NCBI RefSeq assembly: GCF_904846645.1
Contig: NZ_CAJHBO010000017.1
Location: forward strand, 1 to 64,000
Source of the DNA: Psychrobacter sp. Pi2-1
GTDB taxonomy: Bacteria; Pseudomonadota; Gammaproteobacteria; Pseudomonadales; Moraxellaceae
Direction of reading: 5' to 3'
DNA length: 64,000 bases
Of the stretch, positions 19,391 to 29,169 are shown piece by piece. The translations under genes were made by a program, and so were the position numbers. Below the pieces are notes generated by a model, which ran no database searches, had not been told where the DNA came from, and was given only the letters and a program-made list of their open reading frames with translations. Positions within the stretch are counted from its first letter, which is position 1. Each line of letters begins with the position of its first letter.

Positions 19391-21091
19391 ATGACATCAA
19401 CCACACCTGAGTATGACTATATTATTGTTGGAGCAGGCTCAGCAGGAAATGTGCTGGCTACGCGTCTGACCGAAGATGCCAGTATTAAGGTACTGCTGTT
19501 AGAAGCAGGTCGTCCCGATTATCGTTTTGACTTCCGTACCCAAATGCCAGCTGCACTTGCCATGCCATTGCAAGGGACGACTTATAACTGGGGTTATAAG
19601 ACAGATCCTGAGCCATATATGAATAACCGTGTCATGGACTGTGGCCGCGGCAAAGGGCTAGGTGGCTCATCACTGATTAACGGTATGTGCTATATCCGTG
19701 GTAATGCGCTAGATTTTGATGATTGGTCTAAGATAAAAGGTCTGTCAGACTGGACGTATTCGGATTGCTTGCCGTACTTCAAAAAGCTAGAAAACTGTGA
19801 CGCTGGCGAGAATGACTATCACGGCGTGGGCGGTCCTGTTGAAATGACTACCTCAAAGCCAGGAGTCAATCCACTGTTCCAAGCTATGATTGAAGCGGGC
19901 GTACAAGCTGGCTATCCACGTACCGAAGATCTAAACGGCTATCAGCAAGAAGGTTTTGGTCCGATGGATCGATTCGTGACGCCTAACGGTCGCCGTGCAT
20001 CAACAGCTCGCGGCTATCTTGACCGTGCTAAACCGCGTAGCAATATCACGATTTTGACGGGTGCGTTGACTGACGTAATTTTATTCGACGGCAAGCGCGC
20101 TGTCGGTGTCAAAGTCGAACACGAAGGCCAGACCAAGAACTTCCATGCCGCTCGTGAAGTAATTGTTTCATCTGGTGCGATTGCCTCACCGCAACTGCTG
20201 CAGCGTTCAGGTATCGGCCCAGGTCAGTGGTTAAAAGACGCTGGCGTGACCGAAATATTGGATCTGCCAGGGGTTGGTAATAATTTGCAAGACCATCTAG
20301 AGCTATATATGCAGTATGAATGCAAACTGCCAGTGTCAATCGCGCCTGCCAATAAATGGTGGAATAAGCCTGCGATTGGTGCGGAATGGTTATTCAATGG
20401 CACAGGTCTTGGTGCGTCTAACCAATTCGAAGGTGGCGGTTTTATCCGTACGGATGAGAAGTTTACCCATCCAAATATTCAGTATCATTTCTTGCCACTA
20501 GCTGTACGCTACGATGGCCGCAGTGCTGTTAAATCGCATAGCTTCCAAGCACACGTTGGCTCATTGCGCTCACCAAGCCGTGGCCGCGTCAAGCTAAAAT
20601 CACGTGACCCGAAAGCGCATCCAAGCATTTTGTTTAATTACATGTCACATGATCAGGACTGGCAAGAGTTCCGTGCTGCAATGCGTATCACGCGTGAAAT
20701 CATGCATCAGCCAGCACTTGATCCTTATCGTGGACGTGCGATTGCACCGACCGATGATCTGGTCACCGATGCTCAATTAGATGAATACGTACGCAATCAT
20801 AGTGAGACGGCTTATCATCCATCTTGTACTTGTGCGATGGGTGAGGACAACGATTCGGTAGTGAATGGCGTAGGTCTGGTCCATGGTATTGACGGCTTGC
20901 GAGTGGTTGATGCGTCTATCATGCCAAATATCATCAGTGGTAATCTCAATGCCACGACCATTATGTTGGCAGAAAAAATCGTCGACAAGATGAGAGGCGT
21001 ACAGTTGCCACGTTCAACGGCAGATTATTACGTGGCCAATGGTGCACCGCTGCGCTCAGAGCCGATGCGTGATTATCTCTCGACAGTGTAG
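19391..21091 (+). CDS. betA: choline dehydrogenase BetA
   Basis: Membrane-associated FAD enzyme of the GMC family oxidising choline to betaine aldehyde. FAD motif [18 protein letters not shown] near the N-terminus; GMC signatures [18 protein letters not shown] and [17 protein letters not shown]; catalytic histidine region [10 protein letters not shown]. Two in-frame ATGs lie 12 bases apart. I chose the second (566 aa) because GGAG sits six bases before it, while the first has no ribosome site. Substrate assignment rests on close similarity to BetA and on the neighbouring betB and betT. Confidence 0.94.
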   Translation: MTSTTPEYDYIIVGAGSAGNVLATRLTEDASIKVLLLEAGRPDYRFDFRTQMPAALAMPLQGTTYNWGYKTDPEPYMNNRVMDCGRGKGLGGSSLINGMCYIRGNALDFDDWSKIKGLSDWTYSDCLPYFKKLENCDAGENDYHGVGGPVEMTTSKPGVNPLFQAMIEAGVQAGYPRTEDLNGYQQEGFGPMDRFVTPNGRRASTARGYLDRAKPRSNITILTGALTDVILFDGKRAVGVKVEHEGQTKNFHAAREVIVSSGAIASPQLLQRSGIGPGQWLKDAGVTEILDLPGVGNNLQDHLELYMQYECKLPVSIAPANKWWNKPAIGAEWLFNGTGLGASNQFEGGGFIRTDEKFTHPNIQYHFLPLAVRYDGRSAVKSHSFQAHVGSLRSPSRGRVKLKSRDPKAHPSILFNYMSHDQDWQEFRAAMRITREIMHQPALDPYRGRAIAPTDDLVTDAQLDEYVRNHSETAYHPSCTCAMGEDNDSVVNGVGLVHGIDGLRVVDASIMPNIISGNLNATTIMLAEKIVDKMRGVQLPRSTADYYVANGAPLRSEPMRDYLSTV

Positions 21092-21152
21092 GCTGCGATA
21101 TAAGCCTGCATACAGGATACTGAATAAATAACGATATGAGAAAATTTTAACC

Positions 21153-21180
21153 AAAAGGCCTTTCCAAGTAGAGGCCTTTT
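21153..21180 (+). terminator. hairpin between betA and betT
   Basis: The stem AAAAGGCCT/AGGCCTTTT (21153-21161 with 21172-21180) has a 10-base loop. The T-tract is only four bases, so it may be a partial terminator separating betBA from betT. Confidence 0.6.
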
Positions 21181-21382
21181 CTATCAGCGCTAACGTATTA
21201 GAATAATGAATACCGTTCAGGTTGAATTTGTTTATAATTTTATTAGCTTTTTATTTATTGGTACTGCTTTGTCCGTCATGCGGTTGGTTCCACGTATACG
21301 GTTAAAGATCATCAGTCTACTATTAGACGATGCCGGACAAAGCAATATCGGACCCTGTTTAATTTACTTATTGAGGTCTTTT

Positions 21383-23428
21383 ATGTACAGTTCGCCATCA
21401 CAAGATGTGACGAAACCTCTGACCCTAAACAAAACCGTGTTTATGGGCTCAGCTATTATTTCTATTTTATTGATAATCTGGACCATCGTTTTTCCAGATT
21501 ATAGTGAGGCCTTGTTGAGCGCAAGCATGACTTGGGTATCAGACAAGTTTGGCTGGTATTATATGTTGGTGGTTGCCGCTTATAGTATCTTCGCGTTGTT
21601 TGTTGGTTTTTCTAAGTACGGTGATATAAAGCTTGGTCAAGACCACGAAAAAGCGCAATTTCCATTTTTAGCGTGGGCGGCCATGCTGTTCTCAGCGGGT
21701 ATTGGTATTGACCTGTTGTTCTTTGGTGCCTCTGAGCCTTTGATGCATTATTTGACCCCTCATACAGGCCTAGAGCCTGCTAGTGCTGAGGCCATGCGTG
21801 AAGCGCTTGCTCAGACCTTCTTGCACTGGGGTCTACATGGTTGGGGTATTTATGCACTAATCGGTATGGCGCTGGCTTACTTTGCTTATCGCAAAAACAT
21901 GCCACTCGCGCTACGCTCGCCGCTAACACCGATATTCGGTGAACGCTTAATCAAAGGTTGGTTAGGCGATGGTATTGATACCTTCGGCGTCGTCTGTACG
22001 TTGATGGGTATTGCGACCAGTTTGGGTATTGGGGTATTGCAGGCCAATGCTGGCTTGACCCATGTGTTCGGTATCGAATCTAGCAAAACGGTTCAGGCGC
22101 TCATCATTGTAGGTGTTGTCGCTGCCGCCGCTATTTCTGCGATGACAGGTGTCGAAAAAGGCGTTCGTCGTCTATCTGAATTCAACATGCTGTCGTCAAT
22201 ACTGTTGTTGCTTGCCATATTGGTTATGGGCAATACGGTGTATCTATTAAATACCTTTACTCAAAATATCGGTCAATATTTCCAAACCATCATTTATAAA
22301 ACCTTTGACGTTTATGCTTATGACGGTGCTGCTGGTGCCGAGTGGAAATCTTGGTGGACGATATTTTTCTGGGCGTGGTGGGTTGCTTGGGCACCATTTG
22401 TAGGTCTGTTTATCGCGCGTATTAGCCGTGGCCGTACTCTACGTGAGTTTGTATTTGGCGTGATGTTTATTCCGCTTGGTTTTATCTTCGCATGGTTCTC
22501 TATCTTTGGTAATTCAGCGATAGATTTGGTTGCCAATGGCGCAACAGAGCTAGGCGAAATCGCAGTCAATGATGCAGCAATGGGCATGTTTGCGCTGTTT
22601 GAGTACTTCCCTTACAGCGAAGTGTTGTCATTTGCTGGTGTGGTTATTGGTCTTATTTTCTTTGTGACTTCTGCTGACTCAGGCGCGTTAGTACTAGCGA
22701 ACTTGAGCTCAAGAGGTATGACCAATGATACCGATGCTCCTGTTTGGTTACGTCTGTTTTGGGCAGCAGCCACTGGTCTTATTACGTTAGGACTGCTATT
22801 TGCAGGTGGTTTTTCCTCACTACAGTCTGTCTCTGTCATTGCAGGTTTACCATTCTCTATTATTCTTGTGCTTTACATGATGTCTATGTGGAAGTCGCTA
22901 AAAGAAGAAGGCAATAAGCGTAAAGCCAGTACAATCGGCACGGCAAATGTGTTGGACAGTGGGAAGAGCTGGAAAGCGCGTTTGCAACGTATTGTGAGTT
23001 TCCCAGGACATGCACAGGTTGAAAAATTCTTGCATACGGTCGTTATGCCAGCGATGTCTGAGGTCGAAAAAGAGTTTAAAGCAGGTGGTCTCAAAACCTC
23101 GTTAGATACCAAAAACCTTGCTAGTATTGGTGAAGGTATCGATGCAGGCATGGACCAAGATAGTGGTCAGGTAGACGGTCTAAAACTACGTGTTGGTCAT
23201 GGCGATGAAGATGACTTTATTTATGAAGTCAATCTGATTAAAGCTCATCGTCCTAACTTTACATTGAGCACATCTACCAAGCACGCAGAGTACTACTACC
23301 GTGCGGAAGTGTTCTTGAGCGAAGGCTCGCAAGAGTATGACTTGGTTGGCTACTCAAAAGAGCAAGTATTGGTTGATATCTTAAATCAGTACGAACGTCA
23401 CTTGCAGTATCTGCATTTAGAGCGTTAA
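21383..23428 (+). CDS. betT: BCCT-family choline transporter BetT
   Basis: Inner-membrane choline/betaine transporter with about 12 helices. BCCT hallmarks include FSAGIGIDLLFFGASEPLMH and the tryptophan-rich FWAWWVAWAPFVGLFIARIS. The hydrophilic C-terminal tail of roughly 150-200 residues, found in osmotically regulated BetT proteins, is present. The frame is open from 21206 (740 aa), but the ATG at 21383 has GAGG six bases upstream and begins MYSSPSQDV, the usual kind of BetT N-terminus. I take it as the start (681 aa). A terminator follows at 23468. Confidence 0.92.
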   Translation: MYSSPSQDVTKPLTLNKTVFMGSAIISILLIIWTIVFPDYSEALLSASMTWVSDKFGWYYMLVVAAYSIFALFVGFSKYGDIKLGQDHEKAQFPFLAWAAMLFSAGIGIDLLFFGASEPLMHYLTPHTGLEPASAEAMREALAQTFLHWGLHGWGIYALIGMALAYFAYRKNMPLALRSPLTPIFGERLIKGWLGDGIDTFGVVCTLMGIATSLGIGVLQANAGLTHVFGIESSKTVQALIIVGVVAAAAISAMTGVEKGVRRLSEFNMLSSILLLLAILVMGNTVYLLNTFTQNIGQYFQTIIYKTFDVYAYDGAAGAEWKSWWTIFFWAWWVAWAPFVGLFIARISRGRTLREFVFGVMFIPLGFIFAWFSIFGNSAIDLVANGATELGEIAVNDAAMGMFALFEYFPYSEVLSFAGVVIGLIFFVTSADSGALVLANLSSRGMTNDTDAPVWLRLFWAAATGLITLGLLFAGGFSSLQSVSVIAGLPFSIILVLYMMSMWKSLKEEGNKRKASTIGTANVLDSGKSWKARLQRIVSFPGHAQVEKFLHTVVMPAMSEVEKEFKAGGLKTSLDTKNLASIGEGIDAGMDQDSGQVDGLKLRVGHGDEDDFIYEVNLIKAHRPNFTLSTSTKHAEYYYRAEVFLSEGSQEYDLVGYSKEQVLVDILNQYERHLQYLHLER

Positions 23429-23467
23429 TCAGGCACACTTTTTAAGTAAAACTATTAGTAAAAATGT

Positions 23468-23503
23468 CCCCATAAGTTGCACGCAGCTTATGGGGTTTTT
23501 TAT
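23468..23503 (+). terminator. Rho-independent terminator after betT
   Basis: Stem CCCCATAAG/CTTATGGGG (23468-23476 with 23487-23495) followed by six T. Confidence 0.9.
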
Positions 23504-23648
23504 GGATAACCATTTATAAATAACTATTGTTTGAATTGAGGGTATATCCCAAATAAGTGGCAAACAAGCGCCGCAAATATAAGGTAAAATTCATTAAGAT
23601 TAAATTGATCGACTAATACGCTGCAACGTATTAGCAAAGGATACATTT

Positions 23649-24137
23649 GTGACCAAATTAAAGTACATAGCGCATTACTCAGAACAGATTCAAACTCAAG
23701 CTGCTCAGCTTATAACTGAGGATAGGTTGGGCGAGTATCTGGAAAAAAAGTACCCAACTCAGCATCAAATCCAAAGCGACAAAGCGCTCTATCAGTATAT
23801 AAATGAGATAAAAACTCAATACATGCGTAAGATTGGTCAGCTATCAAATGTCAGCTATAGCAGTAAGCTCAAGGTTTTAAAACATGCCCTAGGTATCCAT
23901 ACGACGCAATCGCGTGTACAGGGCAGTAAGCTCAAATCGCACAATAGCATCACGGTAGCCAGCCTATTTAAAGACGCGCCGCCAGAGTTTTTGCGCATGA
24001 TAGTGGTGCACGAGCTTGCCCATTTCAAAGAGCATGAGCATAACAAAGCTTTTTATCAATTATGCTGCCATATGGAGCCTGAGTATCATCAATTTGAGCT
24101 GGATACGCGACTGTGGTTACACTGGCGAGAGTTGTAA
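23649..24137 (+). CDS. YgjP-like zinc metallopeptidase (DUF45)
   Basis: 162-aa protein of the YgjP/WLM-like metallopeptidase group. The zinc-binding motif is HELAHFKEHEHNKAFY, with HExxH followed by a further histidine, at about residues 122-137. The conserved ending LDTRLWLHWREL follows. It starts with GTG after an AAAGGA ribosome site. It is monocistronic. Physiological substrates are unknown for this family in bacteria. Confidence 0.8.
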   Translation: MTKLKYIAHYSEQIQTQAAQLITEDRLGEYLEKKYPTQHQIQSDKALYQYINEIKTQYMRKIGQLSNVSYSSKLKVLKHALGIHTTQSRVQGSKLKSHNSITVASLFKDAPPEFLRMIVVHELAHFKEHEHNKAFYQLCCHMEPEYHQFELDTRLWLHWREL

Positions 24138-24180
24138 CACTAATATAGTCATTCCACTATAAAAGTATTACGGCGTTAAC

Positions 24181-24250
24181 CTCGCTTGAAGTATCAAATA
24201 TACCTCTGCACTCGGTTGCCTTGTACTACTTTTAAATTGAATCGACTATA
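24181..24250 (+). repeat. dispersed intergenic repeat, copy A
   Basis: A 70-base segment beginning CTCGCTT and ending ATTGAATCGACTATA. It aligns in length and at both ends with 24870-24940. Both copies lie in the spacer just before a plus-strand gene. Confidence 0.5.
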
Positions 24251-24402
24251 GTATGAATAACAACCTTAACAAGGTTCATAGTGATGTTAACAGCCGCCAC
24301 ATAAATATCGTGTCTTCTTTTAAGCCAATCATCTGAGCCGCCAGAATTACGTTATAATCCTAACCACACACGATAGATATAGTCCATAAAAGGTTGTAAA
24401 CA

Positions 24403-24825
24403 ATGATCAGTACCAAAATATATAAAGCCATTTACACCTTAGCCGAAGAATTATTAGAAGCGGACCGCAGAGGTAATCAAGAGAAATTTGATTCGCTGTA
24501 TGCTGAACTAAACGCCATTTGTACCGATAATGAAGGCACTGACAAAGACCACCCAGAACAATGGGAAACGCTTGCTGACTTCACAGAAGATTTGGACGCA
24601 GCACTGGTGATTTATGACAAAGCACTGGCCAAGGCTACTGCCATTAACTCAAAAGATCATATGTCATCGATTGCTTTTTCTATGGCGGTGCTACAGCTTG
24701 AGACAGGCGAAAAAGAAGCCGCTGTCCAAAGTCTACAAAATGCTAAAGTCACAGCCAATAAAATTGAAGACAAAGAGTTCAAGGTTGAGATTGATGAGAT
24801 GCTTACTAAGCTATTGGCAGAGTAG
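24403..24825 (+). CDS. small tetratricopeptide-repeat-like protein
   Basis: 140-aa, soluble, acidic and all-helical by composition, with TPR-like helix pairs (WETLADFTEDLDAALVIYDKALAKA, then a block near ETGEKEAAVQSLQNAK). No signal peptide or catalytic motif. TPR folds mediate protein contacts, and no partner is apparent from the neighbours. The function is unknown. Confidence 0.65.
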   Translation: MISTKIYKAIYTLAEELLEADRRGNQEKFDSLYAELNAICTDNEGTDKDHPEQWETLADFTEDLDAALVIYDKALAKATAINSKDHMSSIAFSMAVLQLETGEKEAAVQSLQNAKVTANKIEDKEFKVEIDEMLTKLLAE

Positions 24826-24869
24826 TTTGGTTTATAGTTAGTCCTCCAAAAATTGGGTACGGTGTCAGT

Positions 24870-24940
24870 CTCGCTTAGCTTACTACTTGTCGTACTTTCA
24901 CTAGGCTTCCTTGTATCCAAGTTATATTGAACCGACTATA
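24870..24940 (+). repeat. dispersed intergenic repeat, copy B
   Basis: A 71-base segment matching copy A at its ends (CTCGCTT at the left, ATTGAACCGACTATA at the right) and diverged in the middle. It ends 16 bases before the next start codon, so it could carry that gene's promoter -10 region. Confidence 0.5.
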
Positions 24941-24956
24941 AATAGAGCAATCCGAT

Positions 24957-26111
24957 ATGCAAGACATACCTGTGGTAATCGTTGGTGGTGGGCTAAGTGG
25001 ATTATATGCTGCCTTCTTATTAGAGCAAAAGGGTATAGCGTATAGACTGCTAGAGGCGTGTGATACCTTGGGTGGTCGCATTGCAGTTGCTAAATATACA
25101 GATGCGCATGCTACTGATAACAGTACTGATATCGATCAAGCAGAATCAAGCGCGGCGTTTGATTTAGGGCCGTCATGGTTTTGGCCTGATTATCAAACGC
25201 AGTTAAGTACGCTTATTGAGTCGTTATATTTATCACGTTTTTCGCAGTTCGAAGAAGGCAATATGATGGTTGAGCGCGCTGCCAACCAGCCACCTGTGCG
25301 TATGCAAGGTTATAAAAGCGCACCACCTTCTATGCGTCTAGTTGGTGGTATGGCCGCTTTGATTGAGGCGCTATATGCTCGCCTAGATGCTAGTTGTATT
25401 ATGACCGGTCAAACCGTACAGCAATTAAACAGGACGCCTCAACATATCGAAGTACAGAGTGAAGATACTTCTGGACATGTGAACGGACATGTGACCACGC
25501 TCCGAGCGCAGCATGTGCTACTTGCATTACCGCCTCGATTGGTAGAAGGTCAGATAGTATTTCAGCCAGCGCTACCGCAAGACTTAAGTGAACAGTGGCG
25601 CGAGACAGCCACTTGGATGGCTCCCCATGCCAAATATGTCGCTGTTTATGAATCACCATTTTGGCGTAATACTGGTCTCTCGGGTGCCGCGCGCAGTGCG
25701 ATAGGGCCGCTCACTGAGATACATGATGCCTCTACGCTAGAGGGCGATGGGGCATTGTTTGGTTTCTTTGGTGTTCCTGCTCAAGTACGACAGAGTGTCT
25801 CTGATACAGTGCTAAAAGAACATTGCCGTGCCCAGTTAGTGCGACTATTTGGTGAGCAGGCGAGCACACCAAAAGCTGAATATCTCAAAGACTGGGCACA
25901 AGACCCATTAACAGCGATGCCCGCTGATGCTAGCGGCAACGGTCAGCATGCAGTAGCACCGGCGTCCAAGCCAAAAACAGGCGTGTGGCAAGACTGTCTA
26001 ACAGGTTGTGGTAGTGAGTGGTCAGCGCAATTCCCTGGCTATCTTGCTGGGGCAATTGATGCAGCAGCCGTCGCTGTAGGAAGCCTACCTGCTACCATTT
26101 TGCGCCAGTAG
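24957..26111 (+). CDS. FAD-dependent amine oxidase-like oxidoreductase
   Basis: 384-aa flavoprotein. The N-terminal dinucleotide motif VVIVGGGLSGLYAAFLLE (residues 6-23) and ACDTLGGRI (about 34-42) mark the flavin amine oxidase superfamily. The C-terminus GYLAGAIDAAAVAV is the typical flavin-contact end. It has no signal peptide, so it is cytoplasmic, unlike the Tat-exported relative at 31730. The substrate cannot be told from sequence. It is followed 78 bp later by an EamA exporter. Confidence 0.8.
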   Translation: MQDIPVVIVGGGLSGLYAAFLLEQKGIAYRLLEACDTLGGRIAVAKYTDAHATDNSTDIDQAESSAAFDLGPSWFWPDYQTQLSTLIESLYLSRFSQFEEGNMMVERAANQPPVRMQGYKSAPPSMRLVGGMAALIEALYARLDASCIMTGQTVQQLNRTPQHIEVQSEDTSGHVNGHVTTLRAQHVLLALPPRLVEGQIVFQPALPQDLSEQWRETATWMAPHAKYVAVYESPFWRNTGLSGAARSAIGPLTEIHDASTLEGDGALFGFFGVPAQVRQSVSDTVLKEHCRAQLVRLFGEQASTPKAEYLKDWAQDPLTAMPADASGNGQHAVAPASKPKTGVWQDCLTGCGSEWSAQFPGYLAGAIDAAAVAVGSLPATILRQ

Positions 26112-26189
26112 CTATTAGGGTGCTGTTATACGTTATTATAAAAGCCATCAAACATGATTAAGAAAATTCGTCATCCAATAGGATAGTCG

Positions 26190-27131
26190 ATGAATGACTC
26201 GCTCAAGCAAACCAGTATTCACAAAACCACTTGGCTGTTGCCTTTCGTTTGTCTACTGGCAGGTGGCGCACTCACTGGTATCTCGACCAATGTGGCAAAG
26301 TACGCTATCGATGTCGGTCTGACCCCATTAGGGTTTTTGTTCTGGTCGATTACTGGCGCTGCTGTTATTTTATTTATGATAGCGCTCATCAGAAAAGAAC
26401 TCCCTCCTCTTAATGCGCGCAGCTTAGAGTATTATTTCGTCGCGGCGCTTGTCAGTGTCGCGGCCGCCAACTTACTGTTATTTTCTGCTATTCCTCATGT
26501 GGGCGCAGGTTTCGTCGCCTTAATCCTCTCATTGCCGCCACTGCTAACTTATCTTGGTACGCTGATACTACGTATAGAGCAATTTTATATTGTCCGTGCG
26601 CTTGGGGTCATCGCAGCACTCATCGGGGCAGGAACATTAGCCATACATAAATTCTCTGCGCCAGATTCTAGTGTGTTTTGGATTTTAATCGCGCTTTGTG
26701 GACCAGTGCTACTCGCTATTGGCAATATATATCGGACATTACGCTGGCCTGATAATGCGTCTTCTGGCGCACTCGCTCCAGGTATGTTGATTGCGGCAGC
26801 GCTGCTGCTAGGTTTATTTAGTGCGATGTCAGACTTTTCTATCGCTGTATCTTTAGAGAGTTGGCTACCGCTAAGCATGATAGCTATACAAGCATGCGTA
26901 TTCGCTGGACAGTTTTTACTATTATTCCTACTACAAAAGACAGGTGGGCCCGTGTTGCTGAGTTTGTTAGGTGCGGTAGGGGCCATTGTCGGCGTACCCG
27001 TCGCTATTTTTTTGCAAGGGGAAAGTCCACCAGAAGGTTTATTTTTAGGCGCCACCTTAATTGCGATTGGCGTGGCATTGGTGACATGGGGTGGTATAAA
27101 AATAGCAAGAGTAAAAGAAGAAGTCTCATAA
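26190..27131 (+). CDS. EamA/DMT-family transporter
   Basis: 313-aa inner-membrane protein with about ten hydrophobic helices in two EamA repeats (about residues 15-145 and 165-305). It belongs to the drug/metabolite transporter superfamily, whose members export amino acids or metabolites. No substrate-specific motif is visible. It is on the same strand as the flavoprotein upstream and may be co-transcribed with it. Confidence 0.82.
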   Translation: MNDSLKQTSIHKTTWLLPFVCLLAGGALTGISTNVAKYAIDVGLTPLGFLFWSITGAAVILFMIALIRKELPPLNARSLEYYFVAALVSVAAANLLLFSAIPHVGAGFVALILSLPPLLTYLGTLILRIEQFYIVRALGVIAALIGAGTLAIHKFSAPDSSVFWILIALCGPVLLAIGNIYRTLRWPDNASSGALAPGMLIAAALLLGLFSAMSDFSIAVSLESWLPLSMIAIQACVFAGQFLLLFLLQKTGGPVLLSLLGAVGAIVGVPVAIFLQGESPPEGLFLGATLIAIGVALVTWGGIKIARVKEEVS

Positions 27132-27322
27132 ATGTGTATAGGCGATAGCATTAAACTATAGAGTTATTAAAACCGTTACTGCCTAATGGGTACTTCTTAT
27201 CTCACTCTCGTTATCAGTATCTAGCTTATCAATAGCTGCTATGACTCAATAATTGGTTACGATTAACTTCAATCACTTTTTGTGGATACGACAAAAAAGG
27301 AGTATAAGTATCGTGGTTATCG

Positions 27323-29101
27323 TTGTCATGGACTCAGGCTATGAATGCAGCCACGCGTTATCGATTATTAAATAATTTTACGATTCTGATTAGTGTCATC
27401 GGGGTAGCGATTGCCTTGTTAGATAGTGGTTTTACACTACCGACGTGGCTCCAACAAGTGTTCCATATTTTCTATTTGGTCATTATTTTTCTCAGCTTTA
27501 TGGTGACCGCTGGGCGTTACGTCTATACCAAAAAGCCATTAACGCTTAATAAAGTCGCCGTCTTTGACGCACTGACCAGCATTGCCATTATTATTTTATT
27601 GACCGCGCATTTTACGGACTTAGTACGTTCGGGCCTATCTGCTGCCGTTGATGGCTTTGTCGCGATAAAGATAGCAGTGTTTGTCACCTTCGTCCGCGAA
27701 CTCTCCGATCACAATTTCAATCTCAATCGTACCTTTCTACATCCTGCCCAGTTTTTTATTCTAAGCTTTTTAGTCGTGGTGCTGGTTGGAGCATTGCTAT
27801 TGATGATGCCCAATGCGACAACGCAGCCGCTGTCTTTTGTGGATGCGCTTTTTACCGCGACCAGTGCGGTTTGTGTGACAGGGCTTATCGTAGTGGATAC
27901 TGCCACCTATTTTACGACTTTTGGCCAAGTCATTATTATGGGGCTGATACAAATTGGCGGCTTAGGTATTTTGACCTTTGTGACCTATTTTAGTTATTTT
28001 TTTAAGGGCGGTGTCAGCTATGAGACACAAGCCAGCATCAGCGAGATGTCTTACATGCGCGGTATGGGTGATGTGGTGTCGACACTCAAGTCTATCTTAT
28101 ACGTCACATTTGCTGTCGAGGCGGTAGCGGCTGCGCTGATTTATATCAGTATTTATGACATACCCAATATGGATTGGTCTGAGCAGCTATTTTTTTCGGT
28201 CTTTCATGCGATTTCTGCTTTTTGTAATGCTGGGTTTTCTACCTTTAGTGCTGGCTTGTACGATGATTCGCTACGTTTTAATTATTCACTACAGCTGATT
28301 CTGGCAATGACATTTATTTTTGGTGGTATGGGTTTTACCATCGTGGTCAATGTGCTTAGGTATTTACGTTATCGTGCTCAGCGGCTGATAAATCGTCATG
28401 ACCAACGCTACATTTATCAGCCTTGGTTACTTAATATCAATAGCCGTATTACTTTGATTACCACAGGCGCATTATTGCTAGTCGGTCTGATTGGGGTGAT
28501 GATATTTGAATACAATAATGTGCTCGCTGACCACACGAGCTTCCTCGGTAAGCTAGTGACAGGGTTCTTTACTGCGGCTACCCCGCGCACGGCAGGGTTT
28601 AATGTGATTGATATGGGCGAACTTACATTTCCAACGGTGATGCTGACGATATTTCTGATGTGGATTGGGGCGTCACCAAACTCTACAGGTGGGGGTATCA
28701 AGACCAGTACCTTTGCGATTGCGTTATTGAATACATTGAGCCTAGCTCGTGGTCAGACCAAGATAGAGGTATTTAAACGAGAGATTGCGGAGATTTCAGT
28801 TCGCCGCGCGTTTTCTATTATGTGGCTGTCGCTACTGGTCATCGGTACGGGCGTGACACTCATCAGCTATGATCAGCCAGAGCTTGATTTGATCAAAGTG
28901 GTATTTGAGTGCTTCTCAGCTTATAGCACGGTGGGCCTAAGTTTAAACCTGACAGCAGACTTATCAGATTTTAGTAAAATAGTGGTTTCGGTCATTATGT
29001 TCGTTGGCCGCGTCAGTATGCTGACAATCTTTATTGCACTGCTTAAAAATATGCGCCAACGTAATTATCGCTATCCTACTGAAGAGATTACGATTAACTA
29101 A
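27323..29101 (+). CDS. ktrB: Trk/Ktr-type potassium uptake channel subunit KtrB
   Basis: 592-aa membrane protein with four pore repeats. Selectivity-filter glycines are in SAVCVTGL, SAFCNAGFS, ATPRTAGFN and SAYSTVGLS. A longer N-terminal section adds extra helices. It pairs with the RCK regulator encoded 69 bp downstream. The longest frame begins with TTG at 27323, 20 bases from AGGAG; the next in-frame ATG is codon 7 (27341). An out-of-frame GTG at 27313 is better placed for that ribosome site, so the start is uncertain. Confidence 0.88.
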   Translation: MSWTQAMNAATRYRLLNNFTILISVIGVAIALLDSGFTLPTWLQQVFHIFYLVIIFLSFMVTAGRYVYTKKPLTLNKVAVFDALTSIAIIILLTAHFTDLVRSGLSAAVDGFVAIKIAVFVTFVRELSDHNFNLNRTFLHPAQFFILSFLVVVLVGALLLMMPNATTQPLSFVDALFTATSAVCVTGLIVVDTATYFTTFGQVIIMGLIQIGGLGILTFVTYFSYFFKGGVSYETQASISEMSYMRGMGDVVSTLKSILYVTFAVEAVAAALIYISIYDIPNMDWSEQLFFSVFHAISAFCNAGFSTFSAGLYDDSLRFNYSLQLILAMTFIFGGMGFTIVVNVLRYLRYRAQRLINRHDQRYIYQPWLLNINSRITLITTGALLLVGLIGVMIFEYNNVLADHTSFLGKLVTGFFTAATPRTAGFNVIDMGELTFPTVMLTIFLMWIGASPNSTGGGIKTSTFAIALLNTLSLARGQTKIEVFKREIAEISVRRAFSIMWLSLLVIGTGVTLISYDQPELDLIKVVFECFSAYSTVGLSLNLTADLSDFSKIVVSVIMFVGRVSMLTIFIALLKNMRQRNYRYPTEEITIN

Positions 29102-29169
29102 TCCGTCGCAATCAGACTGAGTCGTTCTTAATAAATAGCAAAAAAATATTAACAAAGGTTGTATAAATT

